This document shows positions 7,454-14,709 of a DNA stretch of 25,281 nucleotides, in pieces; within the stretch, counting starts at the first letter, position 1, and each line of letters begins with the position of its first letter. Source of the DNA: SOIA01 sp050116035 (GTDB lineage Bacteria; Acidobacteriota; Aminicenantia; Aminicenantales; Aminicenantaceae); the NCBI GenBank assembly GCA_050116035.1, contig JASFPJ010000007.1, positions 1 to 25,281 of the forward strand, given 5' to 3'. Position numbers and translations under genes: made by a program. Under the pieces are notes generated by a model, which saw only the letters and a program-made list of their open reading frames with translations, did not search any database and was not told the origin of the DNA.

Positions 7454-8119
7454 TTAATCTCTATTCAGCTCGCTTTCCGCATAAAACTCGCTTGCCGAAG
7501 GGCAGAGGTGCCTCAGCGGACATTCCGGGCAGCGCGGCTTCCGTGAGGGACAGACGGCGCGGCCGTGGAGGACGAGCATGTAATTGAAATCGATCCAGTC
7601 TTTTTTGGGAACAATCGCCATAAGGTCTTTTTCTATTTTATCCGGGACATTCTCCTTACTCAAACCCAATCTTTGAGACAGACGCTTGACGTGAGTGTCG
7701 ACGGCAATGCCTTCTGCCTTTTTAAAACCACTGGAGAGGACAATATTGGCTGTCTTCCGGGCGACTCCGGGAAGGGTCAGGAGGTCTTCCATAGTATCCG
7801 GCACCGCTCCGTCAAAATCGTCGACGATTTTTCTGGAAGCGCCGATAATACTCTTCGCTTTATTCCTGAAAAAACCCGTCGATCTGATCTCTTCCTCCAG
7901 GATTCTTTGATCCACAGAAGCGAAATCGCGAGGAGTCCGGTATTTGCGAAAAAGTGATGGAGTCACCTGATTGACTCTTTCATCGGTGCACTGCGCCGAT
8001 AAGATAGTGGCCACAAGAATCTGAAGAGGAGATTCAAACCGGAGGGCTGTCCGGCTTCTGGGATAAGCTTTGTATAATGCCTCAATGATTTCCTCGATTC
8101 TCTGATTGGCGCTTCTCAT
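7454..8119 (-). CDS. nth: Endonuclease III, DNA glycosylase/AP lyase
   Basis: It removes oxidised pyrimidines and cleaves AP sites in base-excision repair. The helix-hairpin-helix LPGVARKTAN carries the catalytic lysine K122. The catalytic aspartate is D141 in VDTHV. The [4Fe-4S] loop has the exact C-x6-C-x2-C-x5-C spacing (C190, C197, C200, C206). At 221 aa it is normal length. The start is supported by GAGGAG five bases upstream of ATG. It lies 13 bases after nrdJ, grouping nucleotide supply with repair. Confidence 0.96.
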   Translation of the reverse strand: MRSANQRIEEIIEALYKAYPRSRTALRFESPLQILVATILSAQCTDERVNQVTPSLFRKYRTPRDFASVDQRILEEEIRSTGFFRNKAKSIIGASRKIVDDFDGAVPDTMEDLLTLPGVARKTANIVLSSGFKKAEGIAVDTHVKRLSQRLGLSKENVPDKIEKDLMAIVPKKDWIDFNYMLVLHGRAVCPSRKPRCPECPLRHLCPSASEFYAESELNRD

Positions 8120-8132
8120 TGTTTCTCCTCAC

Positions 8133-10265
8133 TCAAAAGGGACACATCCCGGAATGGCATCCTCCCGCATACTCGGATTCAGCCGTAATAAAATCGAGAA
8201 TATCTTCCCGTTCCTCTCCGATCCTCGAGTCAAAAGACAGCACTTGATTCTTTTTTGTCTCATAACGGTATATCGTGATCCCTTTGCATTTCAATTCATG
8301 GGCCATCAGATAAATTCGGCGCACATCTTCCACTGTGGAATCAAAAGGCAAATTTATGGTCTTGGAAACAGAATTATCCGTGTATTTTTGAAAAGCGGCC
8401 TGAATCGCCAGGTGGTGTTTGGATGGAACATCAAAAGCGGTGACAAAAACTTTCCTTATATCCGGGGGAAGCAACTTGACATCCCGGACAGAGCCCACCT
8501 TTCCTACCTCTCCCAGGAGATCTTTTGAATACAGGCCCCTCATTCTGAGTTCTTCTTCAAAGAGAGAATGTATCTCATAAAGCTTTCTTCCGGATAATAC
8601 ATTTCGGACAAAGCTGAGAGCAAAGAGAGGCTCGATGCCGCTCGAGCAGTTGGCGATGATGCTGATGGTTCCAGTCGGAGCCACTGTATTCACCGTGGCA
8701 TGGCGCATCCTCATGTTCTTCTTCGGATAGATGGACTCTTTGTGGTTGGGGAAGACTCCTCTCTCTTGAGCCAAACCTTGGGATGCCTTCCAAGAAGCGT
8801 CCCGGAAAAACTTCATGATCCTCCCCGCCATCTGGACCGCGCTCTCCTCGTTATACGGAATACCCAATTTAATGAGCATATCCGCGAAGCCCATCACACC
8901 CAGGCCAATTTTTCGGTTGGCAAAAGTCATCTCGCGTATTTGAGGAAGCGGGTAGGTGTTGACTTCGATCACATCATCCAGAAACCGGATTCCCCACTCG
9001 ATGGCTTCCTCCAGTCTTTCCCATTCCATGGAACCGTTTCTCACGAACTTTGACAGATTGATCGACGCCAGGTTGCAGCTCTCATTGGGAAGGAGAGGGA
9101 TTTCCCCACACGGATTCGTCGCCTCTATCCGGCCCAATCGGGGAGTTGGATTCCGGCGGTTAACCTCATCGAGAAAAACGAGCCCTGGGTCTCCCGTCCG
9201 CCAGGCTGAGTAGACGATCAGATCAAACAGCACTCTGGCTTTAATCGATTTGACATTCTTTCTTGTCCGGGGGTTGATCAGGTCAAAGTTTCTGTTTTTT
9301 CTCACCGCTTCTATAAATCTATCAGTCACACCCACAGAAAGGTTAAAATTCGAAAAAGCCCCTTCTTCTATTTTGGCTTCAATGAAATCAACGATATCAG
9401 GATGGTCACATCGCAGGATACCCATGTTGGCCCCACGCCTTCTCCCCCCCTGGACTATGACTCCTGTGGCTTGATTAAAAATGCTCATGAAGGAAACAGG
9501 GCCGGAGGCTTCTCCCTTAGTGGACGAGACCAGGTCACCTTTGGGTCTCAATCGAGAAAAGTCAAAACCCGTTCCTCCACCGGTCTGATGAATCCTCGCC
9601 ATATTCTTCAAGGCTCCAAAGATTCCCTCCATGGAATCCTCAACCGGTAGCACAAAACAGGCCGAAAGCTGACCGAGAGAAGTCCCCGCATTCATGAGCG
9701 TGGGCGAATTGGGCAAAAATTCAAAATTGGTCATCATCCGGAAAAACGTCTCTTCGACCTCCTCTTTTTTTCGCTTTGATTTAAAGTTCGCTTCTGCTTC
9801 GCTTACGCTCCGGGCAATCCGGCGGAAAAGCTCTCTGGGCGTCTCCGTCACGTTTTTCTCATCATCTTTCAACAGATAGCGCTTCTTGAGCACAAGAAGG
9901 GTATTCAGGGGAAGTTTCAGGTCATCCCGGACACCATAGATGACCTTGACCTGCCTGATATCTTTGTGTTCCTCACGGTAGAGGATGTAGCTTCGGGCAA
10001 CAGACCGGAAACCTTCCTCCATCAGCACTTCTTCGACAATATCCTGTATCTCTTCCACAGAAGGAATTCTGTCTTTGAAGACCGAGGCCACCCTCTCCAG
10101 CACTTTCTCTGTAGAAACTTCAGCTGTATGAGTGGCCTTTTTTTCATCAGCGAGCGCTTCGAGAGCGGCTCGAAAGATAGCTGTTTCTATCTTCTGCTTA
10201 TCAAAGCTGACCAGAGAATTATCTCTTTTCCGGATCTTTCTCGGTAAGCGCGCTCCTTTTTCCAT
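8133..10265 (-). CDS. nrdJ: Adenosylcobalamin-dependent (class II) ribonucleotide reductase
   Basis: It reduces ribonucleotides to deoxyribonucleotides using a B12-generated thiyl radical, so it needs no oxygen. An N-terminal ATP-cone (about 8-100) gives allosteric control. The catalytic barrel shows SPTLMNAG, the disulfide pair C203 and C397, the thiyl cysteine C386 with N384 and E388 in NPCGE, and the NTVAPTGT block. The chain ends with C703-x4-C708, the swinging redox pair recharged by thioredoxin. At 710 aa it is a compact form without the large C-terminal extensions of many bacterial NrdJ proteins. The only start candidate (GAAGGAAGA-ATG region) follows the protease stop by six bases. 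No cobalamin riboswitch fits in that gap. Confidence 0.95.
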   Translation of the reverse strand: MEKGARLPRKIRKRDNSLVSFDKQKIETAIFRAALEALADEKKATHTAEVSTEKVLERVASVFKDRIPSVEEIQDIVEEVLMEEGFRSVARSYILYREEHKDIRQVKVIYGVRDDLKLPLNTLLVLKKRYLLKDDEKNVTETPRELFRRIARSVSEAEANFKSKRKKEEVEETFFRMMTNFEFLPNSPTLMNAGTSLGQLSACFVLPVEDSMEGIFGALKNMARIHQTGGGTGFDFSRLRPKGDLVSSTKGEASGPVSFMSIFNQATGVIVQGGRRRGANMGILRCDHPDIVDFIEAKIEEGAFSNFNLSVGVTDRFIEAVRKNRNFDLINPRTRKNVKSIKARVLFDLIVYSAWRTGDPGLVFLDEVNRRNPTPRLGRIEATNPCGEIPLLPNESCNLASINLSKFVRNGSMEWERLEEAIEWGIRFLDDVIEVNTYPLPQIREMTFANRKIGLGVMGFADMLIKLGIPYNEESAVQMAGRIMKFFRDASWKASQGLAQERGVFPNHKESIYPKKNMRMRHATVNTVAPTGTISIIANCSSGIEPLFALSFVRNVLSGRKLYEIHSLFEEELRMRGLYSKDLLGEVGKVGSVRDVKLLPPDIRKVFVTAFDVPSKHHLAIQAAFQKYTDNSVSKTINLPFDSTVEDVRRIYLMAHELKCKGITIYRYETKKNQVLSFDSRIGEEREDILDFITAESEYAGGCHSGMCPF

Positions 10266-10271
10266 TCTTCC

Positions 10272-11387
10272 TTACACCCCCAGCTCGGAACGGAGTTGGA
10301 TGAATCGGAGAATATCGCTCCGACAAATAACTCCAGCGACCTTCTCTCCTTCCATCACCGGGATCTGATGGATGTCTTTGGAGGTGATACTCGAGAGAAT
10401 CTTCCTTCCGTCTGCATCAGGGCTCACAGCTTCCAGCTTTTCCTTTGGCGTCATGATGTCTCCAACCCGAATCGTTGGCCAGTTCTCTTTCGGCGTGGCT
10501 TTCACATCCTCCAAACAAACAATCCCTTTGAGGCTTCCCTGCTCGGCAACAAGAAAAACTCTCTCTTTTTTCTTGAGAATATATTCATCCACCAGATTCT
10601 GGACAGGGAGGTCGGCGGTCACCGCCTCAAAGTCTTTGGACATCAGCTCATCAGCCCGGACTCCCTTGAGCATCGAATCAACCATAACTTGGTGATAGCC
10701 TCGGACAGCCGCGCTGTGAAGAAACCAACCGATAAAAATCAGCCAGAGTCCTGCGAGGTTCGCCCTGAAGATCTGGAGGATCCCGATAAAAATCAGAAAA
10801 AAAGCGAATCCCTGCCCTGTGAGAGAGGCGATCCGCGTGGCTTTTCTCAAGTTCCCAGTCACCTTCCAGATGATGGCCCTCAGGACTCTTCCCCCATCCA
10901 TCGGAAAGCCAGGGAGGAGGTTAAAGATGGCCAGTAACAAATTGATATAGGAAAGATAACTCAGCAGTGCTCCGATGGGCTCATTCACACTTTTCAACAC
11001 CATTGACAGGATAAAAAAGATCAGCGCAAGAGCCAGACTGGCGAGAGGGCCGACAAGAGCCATAGTGAATTCACGCCACGGCTTTTTCGGTTCCTCGGAG
11101 ATCTGGGCCACGCCTCCAAAGAGAAAAAGAGTGATATTGCGGACCTGTTCTCCCTGGCTTATGGCCACCAGGGAGTGAGCCAGCTCATGGACCAGAACTG
11201 AGGCAAAAATGAGAAGACTGGTGATCGTCCCGATGAGCCAAAAAAGACCCCGTGACCAATCGGGATACTGCTGGGGAAAATAGGTCGTGGATAACACCCA
11301 GCTGAACAGGATGAATATCACCAGCCAACTTGAGTCGATGTTTATAGCTATTCCGAAAATCCTTCCGATGCGCCAAGAGTGTTTCAT
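10272..11387 (-). CDS. Site-2 protease family zinc metalloprotease with CBS pair
   Basis: An intramembrane M50B-type protease of the group with C-terminal CBS domains. About six hydrophobic segments span residues 20-235. The zinc site is HELAH (67-71), and the third ligand is the Asp in GFPMDGG (160-166). Residues about 246-365 form two CBS repeats that probably bind adenine nucleotides or SAM and tune activity. The natural substrate is unknown. It is the first gene of the operon running to rtcB, with AAGGAG well placed before the ATG. Its linkage to nrdJ and repair genes suggests nothing specific about its target. Confidence 0.9.
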   Translation of the reverse strand: MKHSWRIGRIFGIAINIDSSWLVIFILFSWVLSTTYFPQQYPDWSRGLFWLIGTITSLLIFASVLVHELAHSLVAISQGEQVRNITLFLFGGVAQISEEPKKPWREFTMALVGPLASLALALIFFILSMVLKSVNEPIGALLSYLSYINLLLAIFNLLPGFPMDGGRVLRAIIWKVTGNLRKATRIASLTGQGFAFFLIFIGILQIFRANLAGLWLIFIGWFLHSAAVRGYHQVMVDSMLKGVRADELMSKDFEAVTADLPVQNLVDEYILKKKERVFLVAEQGSLKGIVCLEDVKATPKENWPTIRVGDIMTPKEKLEAVSPDADGRKILSSITSKDIHQIPVMEGEKVAGVICRSDILRFIQLRSELGV

Positions 11388-11595
11388 CCTTTTCTCCTTG
11401 AAAAGATTATAATCGCCTGACTCTACCGCTCAGGGCTTGATCAGGGACAGGAAACGAACAAAGTTCCCACTTCTTACTTTTAGATTATATAAAAAGCTGA
11501 GCCAATGGAAAAGCAGGAAAAAACGGTCTATGTTCCTTTATTTCTTCTCCGGGTTGTCTTTTATTCTGGTGTGTAACTCTTGGCCCCTGATTCTT
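11388..11595. other. Gap upstream of the site-2 protease operon
   Basis: A 208-base gap with no plausible gene. On the minus strand there are two TATAAT-like -10 sequences, at 11489-11484 in an AT-rich stretch and at 11411-11406 just before the AAGGAG of the protease gene. Neither has a convincing -35. CCTGA/TCAGG inverted repeats lie around 11417-11448 and could be an operator. No terminator for the upstream ferritin-like gene is evident, so read-through is possible. Confidence 0.3.
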
Positions 11596-12105
11596 CTACG
11601 GTCCAACATGTACCATTTCCTGGCCAAAGTGAAAATCCTCAACATCATAATAATCTGGAAATTTCTCAAGAAGATCGATCTCAGATTTGATCATGAAATA
11701 ATGACTCCTCTCCACCCGGCTGAGGTATTTTAAAATTCTCTGGCTTGTCTCATCCTTTATCTGTTCACTCGCTTGTTTGTAGAAATCTTCACTTGTTTTT
11801 TCAGCCTGAAGAGCCGCTTCGAAAAGCTCCAAAACAGAAGCTTTATCTCCTAAAGAAGCTTTGATGGGAGGAAGGAAGGATTTCTCAGGAATTTTGAGTG
11901 CTTTGTCGGAGAATCTCTGGGAAAAGAGTCTTTCTAGAATCTTCCTATGCTTCTCTTCCTCAGATATCAAAAACTTGAGTTTTTCCCGCAAAAGCTCATT
12001 CTTCACTTTATCGTGCAGCTTGGAGTAGAAACCAGCAGCATTGATTTCAGAGCGAACAGCGACAGCCAGGATTTCATAAGGTTTTAGTTTTGGGTTTAAA
12101 TTCAT
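11596..12105 (-). CDS. Ferritin-like diiron protein (rubrerythrin-domain type), paralogue B
   Basis: A 169-aa ferritin-like four-helix protein, collinear with paralogue A at 2673-3161. Likely ligands are E20, E50 and H53 (SEEEKH), E102/E106, and E132 with H135 (VERSHY). No rubredoxin domain is present. The C-terminus carries an extra FHFGQEMVHVGP tail. It is the last gene of the sigma-54 block, 39 bases downstream of rubrerythrin, which supports a peroxide- or iron-related protective role alongside oxygen-labile Fe-S enzymes. GAGG stands a few bases before the ATG. Exact chemistry cannot be read from the sequence. Confidence 0.8.
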   Translation of the reverse strand: MNLNPKLKPYEILAVAVRSEINAAGFYSKLHDKVKNELLREKLKFLISEEEKHRKILERLFSQRFSDKALKIPEKSFLPPIKASLGDKASVLELFEAALQAEKTSEDFYKQASEQIKDETSQRILKYLSRVERSHYFMIKSEIDLLEKFPDYYDVEDFHFGQEMVHVGP

Positions 12106-12144
12106 ATCAGCCTCTTATGTCTTATGATGAACGTCCCCTAAATT

Positions 12145-12648
12145 TTAAAATCTTGAAAATTTTTCCTTGGGAGAGCCACAGAGTGGACACTTGTCCGGAG
12201 CTTCCCCCTCCACAGTGAATCCACACACCTGGCAGACATGAATCGGCGCAAACTCCATATCCTGCCCCTTATCCACAGCTCCTTTAGCCTTCTTATACAG
12301 TCCGGCATGAACCTTTTCCGCTTCCAACGCCCACTTGGTCACTGTTTCAGCCCCTTTTTCCTCCTCTTCTTCAGCCTTGCTGATGAAAGCCGGATACATC
12401 TCTTCAACCTCATAAGTCTCTCCTTCGATGGCGTCCTTAAGATTATCAGTGGTCTTTCCGATGCCGGAAAGAGTCTTGAGATGATTGGCAGCATGAACCT
12501 GTTCGGCAAAGCTGTTGGCCCTGAAGAGCCTGGCTATATTCGGAAGTTTTTCCTTCTCTGCCTTATCCGCAAAAGTCATATACTTCATATGAGCCTGGCT
12601 TTCTCCTGCAAAGGCATTCTTTAGGTTTTCTTCTGTCTCCTTTTTCAT
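12145..12648 (-). CDS. Rubrerythrin
   Basis: Rubrerythrin reduces hydrogen peroxide in anaerobes with electrons from rubredoxin or NAD(P)H enzymes. The N-terminal diiron domain has E16, E49/H52, E79, E110 and H114 in the expected order. The C-terminal rubredoxin-like Fe(Cys)4 site is C139-x2-C142 ... C154-x2-C157. The chosen start at 12648 has a near-perfect AAGGAGGT a few bases upstream. The longer frame to 12723 adds 25 residues overlapping nadA and has no family similarity. At 167 aa it is slightly shorter than the classic 190 aa form. It follows nadA by 10 bases. Confidence 0.93.
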   Translation of the reverse strand: MKKETEENLKNAFAGESQAHMKYMTFADKAEKEKLPNIARLFRANSFAEQVHAANHLKTLSGIGKTTDNLKDAIEGETYEVEEMYPAFISKAEEEEEKGAETVTKWALEAEKVHAGLYKKAKGAVDKGQDMEFAPIHVCQVCGFTVEGEAPDKCPLCGSPKEKFSRF

Positions 12649-12658
12649 TTTTACCTCC

Positions 12659-13564
12659 TTAAAGTGAGACCATTTTTTCAATCGAGCTTCTCGCCTTCTG
12701 GCTGATTTCCAGAGGCACCTCAACTTTATGAACCATATCCTCCAGAGACCGCAGCACTTTCTTCAAATCCGTTTTTTTCATGTTTGAACAGAATGACCGG
12801 TCTCTGGCGGGATAAAAATTCTTGGTTGGATTTTCTTTTTTCATTCGATAGATGATGCCCGTCTCTGTGCCTATGATGATATCTTTCTTGGTGGTGACAA
12901 GGGCTTCCTTGACCATTCCTCCTGTGGAAAGAACCTTGTCTGCGATATTAATAACTTCAGGGCGACATTCTGGATGAACCCACACTTCTGCCTCAGGATA
13001 AAGATTCTTTTTTTCCCTGACATCTCTGGGGAGAATGTTGTTATGAACATAACAGTAGCCATCCCAAGGAATGATCTTCTTTTGAGTATGACGCGCGGCA
13101 TAAGCCGCAAGGTTCTTATCCGGAGCAAAAAGAATCTCATCTCCTTCGATAGAATTCACAACATTGACAGCGTTGGACGATGTGCAACAGACGTCACACT
13201 CGGCCTTGACTGCCGCAGAGGTGTTGACATAGCAGACAACTTTACTTCCCGGATAATTCTTCTTCCATTCTCGAAGTTCTTCGGCTGTGATCATATCCGC
13301 CATCGGACAACCGGCATTAATATCGGGCATCAAGATTGTCTTTTTCGGAGCCAGAATCGCAGCTGTTTCAGCCATAAAATGGACGCCACAGAAGACGATG
13401 ACTTCTTCCTTTACTTGTGCGGCTTGCTGGCTCAAGCCGAGAGAATCTCCGATATAATCAGCAACATCCTGGACGTCACCGACTTGATAATTGTGTGCAA
13501 GAATGACAGCGCCCCTTTCTTTTTTTAATTTGCCAATCCTATCCTTTATTTCTGCTTTTTTCAT
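12659..13564 (-). CDS. nadA: Quinolinate synthase A
   Basis: It condenses iminoaspartate with dihydroxyacetone phosphate to quinolinate in de novo NAD synthesis and depends on an oxygen-sensitive [4Fe-4S] cluster. The three cluster cysteines expected for the family are visible: C86 in NAGCPMAD, C200 in VHPEC, and C259 in CSNMK. At 301 aa it matches the compact, anaerobe-type NadA. AGGAAG precedes the ATG, and the start overlaps the stop of the STAS-like gene by four bases. The matching nadB and nadC are not adjacent here. Its placement among Fe-S assembly genes makes sense because the enzyme needs a cluster. Confidence 0.96.
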   Translation of the reverse strand: MKKAEIKDRIGKLKKERGAVILAHNYQVGDVQDVADYIGDSLGLSQQAAQVKEEVIVFCGVHFMAETAAILAPKKTILMPDINAGCPMADMITAEELREWKKNYPGSKVVCYVNTSAAVKAECDVCCTSSNAVNVVNSIEGDEILFAPDKNLAAYAARHTQKKIIPWDGYCYVHNNILPRDVREKKNLYPEAEVWVHPECRPEVINIADKVLSTGGMVKEALVTTKKDIIIGTETGIIYRMKKENPTKNFYPARDRSFCSNMKKTDLKKVLRSLEDMVHKVEVPLEISQKARSSIEKMVSL

Positions 13565-13836
13565 TTTTCTTCCTGATTCTCCATTTTCAGCATGGTCCGG
13601 ATGAACAAAGATCCGTTCCTTTTCACGACCTTCTGGAGAGGTAGCCGGTTGATCATATCCGCCGTCTCCCCATCGATAAATCCCACTTTGGTAAAATCGA
13701 GGATTATTTTTTCCCCTTTGTCCAGACCCCGCTTTATTTCTGCCTCGAGTTCTTCAATCCATTTCTGACAAATTTTACCTTCAAGATAAAGCACTCGAGT
13801 CTTTTTCGCTTCTTTTTTGACCGTTATGCGCAACAT
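13561..13836 (-). CDS. Small STAS-domain-like protein
   Basis: A 91-aa protein with the fold pattern of anti-sigma-factor antagonists: beta strand LYLEGKI, a helix, then IILDFTKVGFIDGET (44-58) and a helix. In classic members the loop after the Asp carries a phosphorylated Ser/Thr. Here the Asp at 55 is followed by Gly56, so it probably cannot be regulated that way. The ATG at 13836 is chosen; a TTG at 13848 overlapping the tusA stop also exists but has its AAGGA too close. No anti-sigma kinase is nearby. Embedded between tusA and nadA, it may act as a protein-interaction module; the function is unknown. Confidence 0.65.
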   Translation of the reverse strand: MLRITVKKEAKKTRVLYLEGKICQKWIEELEAEIKRGLDKGEKIILDFTKVGFIDGETADMINRLPLQKVVKRNGSLFIRTMLKMENQEEK

Positions 13837-13844
13837 TGTCCAGA

Positions 13845-14078
13845 TCAATCCTTCAGTTTCCTGACATACACTTTAATGACCTCGCCTTCTTCTTCCAGTC
13901 CTAAAAATTCTTGTCCAGTCTGCCTGCACCAGGCCGGCATATCCTCCTTGATTCCCGTGTCAGTCGAAGTCACTTCCAGCACTTCGCCTTTTTTCATCTC
14001 TTTGATCTTTTGTGCAGTCTGGATGATAGGCATGGGACAGAGCAATCCGAAACAATCCAGTTTCACATCAGCCTTCAT
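13845..14078 (-). CDS. TusA-family sulfurtransferase
   Basis: A 77-aa sulfur carrier. The family signature is CPMP with the persulfide cysteine C14 (LDCFGLLCPMPI), followed by the typical GEVLEVTSTD strand and a C-terminal VYVRK strand. TusA-like proteins accept persulfide sulfur from a desulfurase or rhodanese and pass it on for tRNA thiolation, molybdopterin or other sulfur metabolism. It lies 61 bases downstream of the IscU-like gene and overlaps the region upstream of the STAS-like gene. Neither tusBCDE nor mnmA is present in the window, so this is a general sulfur-transfer homologue rather than tusA of the 2-thiouridine pathway. Confidence 0.9.
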   Translation of the reverse strand: MKADVKLDCFGLLCPMPIIQTAQKIKEMKKGEVLEVTSTDTGIKEDMPAWCRQTGQEFLGLEEEGEVIKVYVRKLKD

Positions 14079-14139
14079 CTTCTCCGGGCCTCCAAATTAT
14101 TTTGCATGGATCATCTAGAGCTTTCACCCCACACAGCTT

Positions 14140-14709
14140 TTACAACCTCACCTTCGTGGCTCCACAGTGAGGACAATCCTCTGCTCCCTTCTTTTTGGCT
14201 TTCCCACAGTCCGGGCAAACCTCGAGTTCGATCTGGCAACTGCTACAGTAATCCTCTAGACCTTCCAGAGGTCCTTCACAGTAGGGACAATTGCACTCAT
14301 CTCCCGGGGCCAATTTCTTAGTGGTTTTCTTCTTTCCAGCTTTCTGCTTTTCCTGATAGTCCTTGATGGCGGCATGGAGAGCGTCTGCCCCGAGGTTAGA
14401 ACAGTGAAGTTTATTCTTCGGCAATCCTCCCAGTTCCTCAGCCACACTCCTGTTGGTGATCTTCATCGCCTCCTCTATTGTCTTTCCCATGGCCATCTCA
14501 CTCACCATGCTGGAAACAGCGATCGCGGCCCCACAGCCAAAGGTTTGAAACTTCACATCCACGATGCGGTTGTCTTTCACATTAATGTAAAAACTCATCA
14601 TGTCTCCGCAGACAGGATTGCCCACCTGACCGACTCCGTCCGCGTCCTTGATCACTCCCACATTCTGCGGGTTTTGAAAATGTTCCATGACTTTTTCGCT
14701 GTAAATCAT
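14140..14709 (-). CDS. IscU/NifU-type Fe-S scaffold with C-terminal double zinc ribbon
   Basis: Residues 1-125 are an IscU scaffold on which [2Fe-2S] clusters are built. The ligands C34, D36 (NPVCGD), C59 (FGCGAA), H102 and C103 (LHCSNLG) are all present. A Lys-rich linker (about 122-135) follows, then a ribbon domain with four CxxC pairs (CPYC, CSSC, CPDC, CPHC) that should bind two zinc ions. That tail is not part of ordinary IscU and differs from the NifU ferredoxin-plus-Nfu extension; a separate Nfu gene is found at 15957-16178. The start overlaps the NifS-like stop as ATGA, with AAGGA ahead, so the two are translationally coupled. Confidence 0.88.
   Translation of the reverse strand: MIYSEKVMEHFQNPQNVGVIKDADGVGQVGNPVCGDMMSFYINVKDNRIVDVKFQTFGCGAAIAVSSMVSEMAMGKTIEEAMKITNRSVAEELGGLPKNKLHCSNLGADALHAAIKDYQEKQKAGKKKTTKKLAPGDECNCPYCEGPLEGLEDYCSSCQIELEVCPDCGKAKKKGAEDCPHCGATKVRL

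Noticed and set aside
10266..10271. Cobalamin riboswitch before nrdJ
   Set aside because: Only six bases separate nrdJ from the upstream protease gene and no B12-box-like sequence was seen in the gap upstream of the operon.
12649..12723. Longer start for rubrerythrin
   Set aside because: The extra 25 residues overlap nadA, have no family similarity, and the near-perfect AAGGAGGT lies just before the ATG at 12648.
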